DNA of 7,141 bases from Acidobacteriota bacterium. GTDB taxonomy: Bacteria; Acidobacteriota; Terriglobia; Terriglobales; Acidobacteriaceae. Position 1 is the stretch's first letter; every line of letters starts with the position of its first letter. Where the stretch lies: contig JAJXYW010000297.1 in the NCBI GenBank assembly GCA_021780415.1, forward strand, positions 1 to 7,141, in the 5' to 3' direction. Positions 1-5,005 of the stretch are shown piece by piece. Both the position numbers and the translations under genes were made by a program. The notes under the pieces were generated by a model, which ran no database searches, had not been told where the DNA came from, and saw nothing but the letters and a program-made list of their open reading frames with translations.

Positions 1-584
1 ACGGCCTGGTGCTTGTCGATGTTGGACCAGATGGCGGGGCTCCAGTAGCTATAGAGCTTGTGCGGGTCGTCATAGAAGAAGACCTGATCGTTGACGAAGG
101 TGTAGGAGCCGTTGTCGAAGTCGCCGATAGGGGTGGCGTAGAGGGTGTTGGGGTCGGTGGAGGCGGGCATGGTGAAGGCGAGCAAGACGTGGCGCTGGCC
201 GGCGGGGATGCGGAAGACGGCGGGGCCCGTGGCGGGAGCCTTCTGCTCAAAGACGCCTTTGATGAGTAATGGCGTGGCGCCGAGGAGGGTGCCGGCGGGG
301 TGCGCGTAGTCGACGTGATTGCCCTTGTCGAGGTAGTAGTCGAGCTGGCCGCCGGCACTGACCCAGAGGGTGTGGCCGATGAGGGAGCGCTGGTCGGCGA
401 GGGTGTCGGGACGCTCCTTGCGGAGGAAGACGTTGTCGTCGGGATCGACTTTGATGTCGGCGTAGGGGTCTTTCTTGACGGGCACGTCCTCGTGGTTGGC
501 TTTGTAGATGAGGGCTACGCGCAGGCCTACGAGCAACACCATGACGGCTGTGGCGGCGAGGGCAATCTTTGGTCCTTTTTGCAT
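1..584 (-). CDS. Membrane-anchored hypothetical protein, C-terminus beyond the window
   Basis: The frame is open for 194 codons from ATG at 584-582 and leaves the left edge without a stop. The start is supported by a strong AGGAGG Shine-Dalgarno (592-597) seven bases upstream. Residues about 6-28 are hydrophobic after a Lys-containing N-terminus, so the protein is probably held in the inner membrane by one N-terminal anchor or an uncleaved signal, with the rest outside. The remainder is hydrophilic and rich in Asp, Tyr and Phe (for example LDYYLDKGNHVDY near 81-93 and VFFYDDPHKLY near 168-178), with no catalytic motif I recognise. It resembles uncharacterised Acidobacteriota proteins from memory only, so no function is assigned. 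It lies 85 bp downstream of the MFS gene on the same strand and may be co-transcribed, although a TAAAAT hexamer at 603-608 could be an own -10 box. Confidence 0.8.
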   Translation of the reverse strand, partial: MQKGPKIALAATAVMVLLVGLRVALIYKANHEDVPVKKDPYADIKVDPDDNVFLRKERPDTLADQRSLIGHTLWVSAGGQLDYYLDKGNHVDYAHPAGTLLGATPLLIKGVFEQKAPATGPAVFRIPAGQRHVLLAFTMPASTDPNTLYATPIGDFDNGSYTFVNDQVFFYDDPHKLYSYWSPAIWSNIDKHQA

Positions 585-669
585 CCGTGATCCTCCTGCT
601 GAATTTTAGATGCTGCACATGGCATTGAGTTAGACGCACGGTGGCGGTCTGAAGAGGTTGCGAGCTGGT

Positions 670-1992
670 TTAGTCGATGGGTTCCATGCTGCTGAATTGT
701 TTTTCGATGGCGACGAGGCTTTCGGCGGTGAGGGTGTCGGCGTGGCGGAGGGCTGGGAAAAAGACGGTCCAGATGCTCGTGACGGCCATGCTGGCGAGGC
801 CGCCGATGACGACGGCGCGGACGGCTCCCCACCAGTGGGCGGTGAGGCCGCTTTCGTACTCGCCGAACTCGTTGGAGGCGCCGAGGAAGAGCCAGTTGAT
901 GCTGGAGACGCGGCCGCGCATGGCGGGCGGGGTGGCGAGTTGGAGGATGCTGGCGCGGACGACGACGGAGATCATGTCGGTGGCGCCGATGATGACCAGC
1001 GCGGCGCAACTGAGGACGATGTTGCGGCTGAGGCCGAAGACGACGGTGGCGGCTCCGAAGAGGCCGACGCAGGCGAGCATGGTTTTGCCGGCGCGGCGCT
1101 TGATGGGGAGGACGAGCAGGGTGAGCGAGACGGCGAGGGCCCCGAGCGAGGGCATGGCGCGGAGGAGGCCGAGGCCGTTGGCGCCGGAGTGCAGGACGTC
1201 GGCGGCGAAGATGGGCATGAGCGAGGCTGCGCCGCCGAGCAGGACGGCGAAGAGGTCGAGCGAGATGGAGCCGAGCAGAAGGCGGGTGCCGATGACGTAG
1301 CGCAGGCCGGCGAGCATGGTCTCGATGGTGAAGCCTTTTTTCTCGGCGGCTCCGCGGGGCTGGATGATGCTGATGAGGATGAGGTAGAGGCCGAGTGCGA
1401 TGAGGGTGAAGGAGTAGACCAGCGGGGCTCCGTTGAGGGCGGCGAAGCGGCCGCCGAAGAGACGCAACAGAGGGGCGGTGAAGAGCAGGCCGCCAAGCAT
1501 GGGGCCGGTGGCGTTGGCGATCTGAAAGATGGTCGCACCCCAGGTGACGGCGTTGACGAAGTGGCCTTTGGGGACGAGGGTGGGGACGAGAGCGCTGGAG
1601 GCGGGACCGCTGAAGCAGCGTCCGGCGCCGATGACGAAGAGGATGGCGTAGATGAGCCAGATGTTGTGGGAGTGGTGGAGGGCGAGGCGGAGCAGAGCAA
1701 TGGTGGCGAGGGCCTGCACGGCGTAGCAGATGAGGATGACGGAGCGGCGGTCGTAGCGGTCTGCGACATGGCCGGAGGGGAGAACGAAGAGCAGGCCGGG
1801 GAGAAAGAGCGCCAGGCCGGTGTAGCCAAGCGCGAGGGCGGAGTGGGTGATCTGGTAGACCTGCCAGGCGACGCCGATGGATTGGGCTTCGGCACCCATG
1901 ATGCCGATGAGACGCGCGGTGGAGTAGAAACGGAAGTCGCGCGACTGCCACGCGATGGTGGCGCTGGGAGACTGCTGGGTCGCTTCGCTCAT
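670..1992 (-). CDS. MFS transporter, EntS/MFS_3-type exporter
   Basis: This 440-residue polytopic inner-membrane protein belongs to the major facilitator superfamily, expected to be a proton-coupled exporter. The cytoplasmic loop 2-3 signature is clear: GHVADRYDRRS at about 74-84 fits MFS motif A. The C-terminal half contains LQLATPPAMRGRVSSIN and then GASNEFGEYESG, which I recognise as typical of the MFS_3 (enterobactin exporter EntS-like) branch. Hydrophobic segments occur throughout, consistent with about 12 helices, and length is normal for the family. I chose ATG 1992 (MSEATQQ). An upstream in-frame ATG at 2076 would add 28 residues that look non-coding and would overlap murQ. No convincing Shine-Dalgarno precedes 1992. 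The substrate cannot be read from the sequence. Divergence from murQ raises a wall-sugar link, but the subfamily is better known for siderophore or drug export. Confidence 0.9.
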   Translation of the reverse strand: MSEATQQSPSATIAWQSRDFRFYSTARLIGIMGAEAQSIGVAWQVYQITHSALALGYTGLALFLPGLLFVLPSGHVADRYDRRSVILICYAVQALATIALLRLALHHSHNIWLIYAILFVIGAGRCFSGPASSALVPTLVPKGHFVNAVTWGATIFQIANATGPMLGGLLFTAPLLRLFGGRFAALNGAPLVYSFTLIALGLYLILISIIQPRGAAEKKGFTIETMLAGLRYVIGTRLLLGSISLDLFAVLLGGAASLMPIFAADVLHSGANGLGLLRAMPSLGALAVSLTLLVLPIKRRAGKTMLACVGLFGAATVVFGLSRNIVLSCAALVIIGATDMISVVVRASILQLATPPAMRGRVSSINWLFLGASNEFGEYESGLTAHWWGAVRAVVIGGLASMAVTSIWTVFFPALRHADTLTAESLVAIEKQFSSMEPID

Positions 1993-2040
1993 CTGAACTA
2001 CTATGCTGCCACATGCGAGGCGCTGGCGACGATGGGTGGC

Positions 2041-2046
2041 TATGAT
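2041..2046 (+). promoter_or_regulatory. Candidate -10 box for murQ
   Basis: TATGAT matches the sigma-70 -10 consensus at 5 of 6 positions and is followed by AAA in a region otherwise GC-rich. I see no good -35 hexamer 16-18 bp upstream. A start of transcription about 7 bp downstream (near 2053) would give a leader of about 14 bases before the preferred murQ start. The 74-bp gap must also hold the promoter of the divergent MFS gene, which I could not place. Confidence 0.35.
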
Positions 2047-2066
2047 AAACACCAATGGGGGTTGCA

Positions 2067-2984
2067 ATGACTGCACCGGATCGACATACGCTGGGCAAGC
2101 TGATGACGGAGGCGCGGAATCCTGCCAGTGAGCGTTTGGATGAGCTTTCGACGCTGGAGATGGTGGAGCTGATCAACGCGGAGGACGCGACAGTCGCGGG
2201 CGCGGTGGCGGCGGAGTTGGCGCATGTGGCGCGGGCGATTGATGCGATTGCGGGACGGTTTGGGCGCGGGGGGCGGATGTTTTATGTTGGCGCGGGAACG
2301 AGTGGGCGGCTGGGTGTGCTGGATGCGAGTGAGTGCCCGCCGACGTTTTCGGTGAGCGCGGAGTTGGTGCAGGGTTTGATTGCGGGTGGGGATGCGGCGC
2401 TGCGGCTGTCGAGCGAGCACTCGGAGGATTCGCGGGAGGAGGGTGCGCGGGATGTGAAGGCGGCGGGGTTTGGCGCGGGAGATGTGCTGGTGGGGATTGC
2501 GGCCAGCGGGCGGACGCCGTATGTGCTGGGTGCGGTGGAGTATGCGAAGGGGTTGGGGGCGCTGACGGTGGGACTGAGCTGCGTTCCGGGGTCGCTGCTG
2601 GCGCGGGCTGCGGAGATTGCGATTACGCCGGCGACGGGGGCGGAGGTGCTGACGGGGAGCACTCGGATGAAGGCGGGGACGGCGACGAAGATGGTGCTGA
2701 ATATGCTCTCGACGGGGGTGATGGTGCGGACCGGCGCGACGTTTGGGAACCTGATGGTGAATGTGCGCCCGACCAATGCGAAGCTGGTGGACCGGGCGGA
2801 GAGGATTATTGCGGCGGCGCTGGGGAGCGATGGAGAGACGGCGGCTCGGTTGCTGACGGAGTCGGGGAAGGACGTGAAGGCGGCGATTGTGATGGGGAAG
2901 CTGGGAGTGGGGAGGGAAGAGGCGGTGGAGTTGCTTGCGGAGGCGGGGGGTGTGCTCGCAGGTGCGCTGGCGAGGAATTTGTAG
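2067..2984 (+). CDS. murQ: N-acetylmuramic acid 6-phosphate etherase
   Basis: MurQ cleaves the D-lactyl ether of MurNAc-6-phosphate to GlcNAc-6-phosphate and D-lactate in the cytoplasm, feeding recycled or scavenged peptidoglycan sugar into amino-sugar metabolism. The protein has 305 residues, the usual size, with one sugar isomerase (SIS) fold. The hallmark GAGTSGRLGVLDASECPPTF lies at 75-94. Glu89 in DASECPP and Glu120 in SEDS correspond to E. coli Glu83 and Glu114, the residues implicated in catalysis. GLIAGGDAALR (103-113) and the later GSTRMKAGTATKMVLNMLST segment are also family-typical. I prefer ATG 2067 because GGGGG (2057-2061) lies five bases ahead; ATG 2055 in the same frame would add four residues. 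The gene is divergent from the MFS transporter. No murK, anmK, nag or PTS gene is in the window, so how MurNAc-6-phosphate is formed here is not visible. Confidence 0.97.
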   Translation: MTAPDRHTLGKLMTEARNPASERLDELSTLEMVELINAEDATVAGAVAAELAHVARAIDAIAGRFGRGGRMFYVGAGTSGRLGVLDASECPPTFSVSAELVQGLIAGGDAALRLSSEHSEDSREEGARDVKAAGFGAGDVLVGIAASGRTPYVLGAVEYAKGLGALTVGLSCVPGSLLARAAEIAITPATGAEVLTGSTRMKAGTATKMVLNMLSTGVMVRTGATFGNLMVNVRPTNAKLVDRAERIIAAALGSDGETAARLLTESGKDVKAAIVMGKLGVGREEAVELLAEAGGVLAGALARNL

Positions 2985-3027
2985 CGGCGTTCATGATCGC
3001 GCAACAATGCGCATCTAAGGTTGCAGT

Positions 3028-3126
3028 ATGCGAACCTTGATTTCTCAATCGAATTTGAAGGTGCTTGGACGCAGGGCGCTGCTGGGTCTGGCGTTTGTGG
3101 TGATTGCTACGCTGGCTGTGGCGTAG
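3028..3126 (+). CDS. Possible 32-residue signal-peptide-like small ORF
   Basis: This short frame starts at ATG 3028, with AAGG (3017-3020) seven bases upstream as a fair Shine-Dalgarno. It encodes a basic N-terminus (two Arg, one Lys, then GRR) followed by a hydrophobic stretch ending LAFVVIATLAVA and then TAG. That is the layout of a signal peptide with an Ala-x-Ala end and no mature protein behind it. Either it is a small membrane peptide, or it is the surviving head of a secreted-protein gene whose body was lost at or near the adjacent ruvB-tail repeat, which begins 24 bp downstream. It lies 43 bp after murQ on the same strand. Small frames of this size occur by chance, so confidence is low. 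Confidence 0.3.
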   Translation: MRTLISQSNLKVLGRRALLGLAFVVIATLAVA

Positions 3127-3149
3127 GACGCCTGGCACGGAACCATTGC

Positions 3150-3248
3150 GCTAGCTGAAGAGGGTGGGCTTGCGGGGCATCTCGATGCCGAGGTGCTCGT
3201 AGGCGAGGCGGGTGGCGACGCGGCCGCGTGGGGTGCGGTGAAGGAAGC
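3150..3248. repeat. Direct repeat copy A (distal ruvB 3' end)
   Basis: Pairs with 3725-3823 at a constant offset of 575 bp in the same orientation. I aligned the 99 positions by eye and found five mismatches (3163, 3164, 3181, 3240, 3241). Positions 3182-3239 are a perfect 58-bp match. Weaker similarity, allowing one 3-base gap, continues to 3255, immediately next to the hicA stop codon. To the left of 3150 the sequence differs completely from that left of 3725, so this is a sharp boundary. Confidence 0.97.
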
Positions 3249-3255
3249 GCTGGAA
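3151..3255 (-). pseudogene. Orphan 3' fragment of ruvB (last ~34 codons)
   Basis: Read on the minus strand, this piece encodes FQRFLHRTPRGRV and continues to PRKPTLFS and a TAG stop, matching the C-terminal winged-helix end of the intact RuvB upstream ([10 protein letters not shown] to PRKPNLFS). Frame and stop are kept. Differences include Asp to His before RTPRGR, Asn to Thr near the end, and one missing codon next to the junction. It has no start of its own and begins directly after the hicA TAG, in the same frame as hicA, so it is not expected to be translated except by readthrough of that stop. The changes are mild (one silent, conserved motif intact), which suits a genuine but slightly diverged ruvB tail, either the old host end or a piece imported with hicBA. 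Confidence 0.88.
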
Positions 3256-3268
3256 CTAGAGCAGCGCT
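3246..3268. repeat. Inverted repeat at the hicA end / ruvB-tail junction
   Basis: AGCGCTG (3246-3252) and CAGCGCT (3262-3268) form a perfect 7-bp stem with a nine-base loop containing the hicA TAG. On the minus strand the stem is followed by TCCTT, not a run of T, so it would be at best a weak intrinsic terminator for hicBA. One arm lies in the ruvB-like fragment and the other in the hicA 3' end, so the stem exists only because the two are joined here. Confidence 0.45.
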
Positions 3269-3477
3269 AAGAAATCTTCCACCGTGAGCCCCGCGGCGCG
3301 AATGAGAGAGCGCAGTGTGCCCACGGAAAGCTCCTTATGCTGAGGTATGGAGAGATTGGCGCGAGAGCCTGACCTGGTCATCACAAGATGGCTTCCTACC
3401 TGACCCACGGCGCTCCAACCTGCACGGCCGAAAGCCTTGACAGCTTCCTTTCCGGAGATGTTCGCGAGCGTTCCCAC
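3256..3477 (-). CDS. hicA: HicA-family mRNA interferase toxin
   Basis: HicA toxins are small ribosome-independent mRNA interferases with a double-stranded-RNA-binding-like fold, neutralised by binding HicB. This 73-residue protein shows the family pattern: ISGKEAVKAFGRAGW at 7-21, the GSH motif with the catalytic histidine at His30, then IPQHKELSVGTLRSLIRAAG. The length is typical. The start is GTG at 3477-3475, directly abutting the hicB TAG (3480-3478). No separate Shine-Dalgarno is evident, so translation is probably coupled to hicB. The gene order hicB then hicA is the reverse of the classical hicAB arrangement, but is known in other genomes. The TAG stop is followed without a gap by the orphan ruvB tail. 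No disabling mutation is seen and the toxin looks intact. Confidence 0.9.
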   Translation of the reverse strand: MGTLANISGKEAVKAFGRAGWSAVGQVGSHLVMTRSGSRANLSIPQHKELSVGTLRSLIRAAGLTVEDFLALL

Positions 3478-3687
3478 CTAAACCGCGACGACCATCTGCA
3501 TGCGATCTTCGGGGAGCTGGCTGAGGGCTTTCTGGTCTTCAGCCCACATCCATGCAGTGATCGCTTCCTTGATATTGTCGAGAGCTTCTTTTTCGTCGCG
3601 ACCCTGCGAGACGCAGCCAGGCAGCGCCGGGCACTCTGCAACAACCCAATCATCTTCTGCATGTTCCAGTGTTACGTGGAAGATCAT
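3478..3687 (-). CDS. hicB: HicB-family antitoxin, short form without a DNA-binding domain
   Basis: The 69-residue product has the partially degraded RNase H-like HicB fold. A beta-strand start (MIFHVTLEH) leads to DDWVVAECPALPGCVSQG at about 12-29 and EALDNIKEAITAWM at about 34-47, the standard HicB N-terminal signature. It should bind and block HicA in the cytoplasm. It ends soon after that domain, with no ribbon-helix-helix or helix-turn-helix extension, so direct autorepression by HicB alone is doubtful. ATG 3687 is supported by AAAGGAG (3694-3700) with a six-base spacer. The leader from the ruvB stop is only 38 bp, so the pair may be expressed partly by readthrough from ruvB and partly from a TAGAAT -10-like box at 3705-3710. 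Confidence 0.9.
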   Translation of the reverse strand: MIFHVTLEHAEDDWVVAECPALPGCVSQGRDEKEALDNIKEAITAWMWAEDQKALSQLPEDRMQMVVAV

Positions 3688-3688
3688 G

Positions 3689-3710
3689 AGGAGCTCCTTT
3701 GCCTATTCTA
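3689..3710 (-). promoter_or_regulatory. hicBA leader: palindromic ribosome site and -10-like box
   Basis: AGGAGCTCCT at 3689-3698 is a perfect 10-bp palindrome that includes the hicB Shine-Dalgarno. TAGAAT, 5 of 6 to the -10 consensus, lies just upstream at 3705-3710. The best -35 candidate with an 18-bp spacer, TTCAGC (3729-3734), is only 3 of 6 and would lie inside the last codons of ruvB, within the repeat. The palindrome could be an operator or chance. Confidence 0.35.
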
Positions 3711-3724
3711 ACGGAGTGCGTCGT

Positions 3725-3823
3725 GCTAGCTGAAGAGATTGGGCTTGCGGGGCATTTCGATGCCGAGGTGCTCGTAGGCGAGGCGGGTGGCGACGCGGCC
3801 GCGTGGGGTGCGGTCGAGGAAGC
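3725..3823. repeat. Direct repeat copy B (3' end of intact ruvB)
   Basis: This is the partner of 3150-3248, with 94 of 99 positions identical and 3757-3814 identical throughout. It is the natural end of the intact ruvB reading frame, including the TAG stop at 3726-3728. The match stops one base past the stop codon on the hicB side. Confidence 0.97.
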
Positions 3824-4808
3824 CGATCTGGATGAGGAAGGGCTCGTAGACCTCTTCGAGGGCGTCCTGCTCTTCGGCGAGGGCGGCGGCGAGGGTGTTG
3901 AGGCCGACCGGGCCGCCATCATATTTCTCGATGATGGTGCGGAGGAGGCGGCGGTCGAGTTCGTCGAAGCCGTGGGCATCGACTTCGAGCATTTCGAGGG
4001 CGGCCATGGCGGTGGGGCGGTCGATCTTCCCCTGGGCTCTTACTTCCGCAAAATCGCGGACGCGGCGGAGGAGGCGGTTGGCGATGCGGGGTGTGCCGCG
4101 GGAACGCATGGCGATCTCGGCGGCACCGTCGCGGCTGATGGGGACGTTGAGGACTTCGGCGGAGCGTTCGACGACCCAGCGGAGTTCGTCGTCGGTGTAG
4201 AACTCGAGGCGGAGGAGGATGCCGAAGCGGGAGCGCAAGGGGGATGAGAGCAGGCCGGGGCGGGTGGTGGCGGCGACGAAGGTGAAGGGGTCGATGCGCA
4301 TGACGTGGGTGCGGGCCGAGGGGCCGGTGCCAATCATGATGTCGAGCTGGTAGTCCTCGAGGGCGGTGTAGAGCTTTTCTTCCATGACGGGCTGGAGGCG
4401 GTGGATCTCGTCGAGGAAGAGGACCTGTTTGGCGCGGAGGTTGGTGAGGATGGCGGCCATGTCGCCCTGGACCTGTAGGGCGGGGCCGGAGGTCTGCTGG
4501 AAGGCGACGTCGAGCTCGTTGGCGATGATGGTGGCGAGGGTGGTTTTGCCCAGGCCGGGAGGGCCGAAGAGGAGGACGTGGTCGAGGGCTTCGCCACGGG
4601 ATTTAGCGGCTTCAAGGGCGATGGAAAGCTGCTCCTTGATTTTGTTCTGGCCGATGAATTCGGAGAGGCGTTTGGGGCGCAGTTTGAGCTCGACAAGATC
4701 GTCGTCGTCGAAGTGGTCGGCGGAGACGAGGCGGTCGGCCGCGGAGGGGTCGGTGGGTTTGGGCGCGGCGGTGCCGAGGCCGATCTTTCGCTTGTGCTCG
4801 AAATCCAT
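3726..4808 (-). CDS. ruvB: Holliday junction branch migration ATPase RuvB
   Basis: RuvB is the AAA+ motor that forms hexameric rings on DNA arms and, with RuvA, drives branch migration of Holliday junctions before RuvC cleavage. The 360-residue product has all parts: an N-terminal segment leading to [12 protein letters not shown] (43-54), Walker [10 protein letters not shown] (82-90), Walker B with DEIH (133-136), sensor-1 ATTRPG (180-185), arginine-finger segment LRSRFG (191-196), and a C-terminal winged helix ending PRKPNLFS. The roughly 25-residue N-terminal extension is Pro/Asp-rich and slightly longer than in E. coli. ATG 4808 is the only reasonable start; no Shine-Dalgarno precedes it, and a promoter-like pair sits very close. 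ruvA and ruvC are not adjacent here. Its last ~33 codons are duplicated beyond the hicBA pair downstream, so this end may be a reconstructed one. Confidence 0.98.
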   Translation of the reverse strand: MDFEHKRKIGLGTAAPKPTDPSAADRLVSADHFDDDDLVELKLRPKRLSEFIGQNKIKEQLSIALEAAKSRGEALDHVLLFGPPGLGKTTLATIIANELDVAFQQTSGPALQVQGDMAAILTNLRAKQVLFLDEIHRLQPVMEEKLYTALEDYQLDIMIGTGPSARTHVMRIDPFTFVAATTRPGLLSSPLRSRFGILLRLEFYTDDELRWVVERSAEVLNVPISRDGAAEIAMRSRGTPRIANRLLRRVRDFAEVRAQGKIDRPTAMAALEMLEVDAHGFDELDRRLLRTIIEKYDGGPVGLNTLAAALAEEQDALEEVYEPFLIQIGFLDRTPRGRVATRLAYEHLGIEMPRKPNLFS

Positions 4809-4817
4809 GCTGAGGCG

Positions 4818-4846
4818 AGGATAAGGCGAAGCGGACGGCGAAGCAA
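4818..4846 (-). promoter_or_regulatory. Candidate ruvB promoter close to the start codon
   Basis: On the minus strand TTGCTT (4846-4841) and TATCCT (4823-4818) are separated by exactly 17 bp. Each matches the sigma-70 consensus at 4 of 6 positions. Only nine bases lie between the -10 box and the ruvB ATG, so transcription would begin at or a few bases before the start codon. That agrees with the lack of a Shine-Dalgarno and suggests a leaderless or nearly leaderless message. Confidence 0.4.
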
Positions 4847-4902
4847 TCGGGGAGGGGGTTTGGAGGAGAATTTGAGGGAGTTTGGTGGGGTGCGCAGAAG
4901 TT

Positions 4903-4913
4903 GGGTCAGACCC
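4903..4913. repeat. GGGTCAGACCC palindrome
   Basis: This is a perfect 5-1-5 inverted repeat in the 197-bp gap between divergent ruvB and the VWFA gene. Similar GGGTCAGACCC or GGGGTCAGACCCC cores occur, as I remember them, in REP-like and transposase-associated repeats of several bacteria. No transposase is present here, so it may be a lone repeat remnant, an operator, or chance. Confidence 0.35.
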
Positions 4914-5005
4914 TGCGTGCTGCGAAAGGCCGCGGTGGTGCGACGGGGGGTTGTCGGGTTATTGTGGGAGTGGATTCTATTGCCTACACGATCCATGGAG
5001 AGAGC

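Larger units (their letters stand above)
3151..3725. other. 575-bp hicBA cassette unit with a ruvB tail (candidate insertion)
   Basis: One repeat period comprises a ruvB tail copy, hicA, hicB and 38 bp of leader up to the ruvB stop. G+C falls inside the cassette: by hand count line 3301-3360 is 32/60 and 3541-3600 is 30/60, against 42/60 for 4201-4260 inside ruvB. Lower G+C plus flanking direct repeats of a host gene end suggest acquisition. There is no transposase, integrase or terminal inverted repeat, so it is not a standard insertion sequence. Homologous recombination with a donor ruvB-hicBA segment, or integration of a circle by its ruvB tail, would both give this arrangement. Confidence 0.5.

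Noticed and set aside
658..2070. Long plus-strand open frame of about 470 codons across the MFS gene
   Set aside because: It is the antisense shadow of a clear MFS transporter: Gly/Glu/Asp-rich low-complexity translation with no family motifs, expected from high-G+C codon bias.
527..2176. Minus-strand frame of about 549 codons over the same region
   Set aside because: Arg/His/Pro-rich out-of-frame shadow of the MFS gene that crosses into murQ.
2985..3027. Intrinsic terminator after murQ
   Set aside because: Only a 4-bp GCGC/GCGC pairing without a T-run could be found.
3028..3270. Single plus-strand frame of about 81 codons with one internal amber stop
   Set aside because: The part after the TAG is antisense to the ruvB tail, which is open on this strand by composition, so continuity is not evidence for a longer gene.
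3150..3823. Standard insertion sequence or integron-type cassette
   Set aside because: No transposase or integrase and no terminal inverted repeats were seen, and the flanking repeats are a host gene end, not a short target duplication.
3699..4247. Plus-strand frame antisense to ruvB
   Set aside because: Acidic, repetitive shadow of the ruvB reading frame; RuvB motifs are complete on the other strand.
4901..5005. TTG-initiated N-terminal extension of the VWFA protein
   Set aside because: It would place about 35 unlikely residues before an obvious signal peptide, and a good ribosome site precedes ATG 5006.
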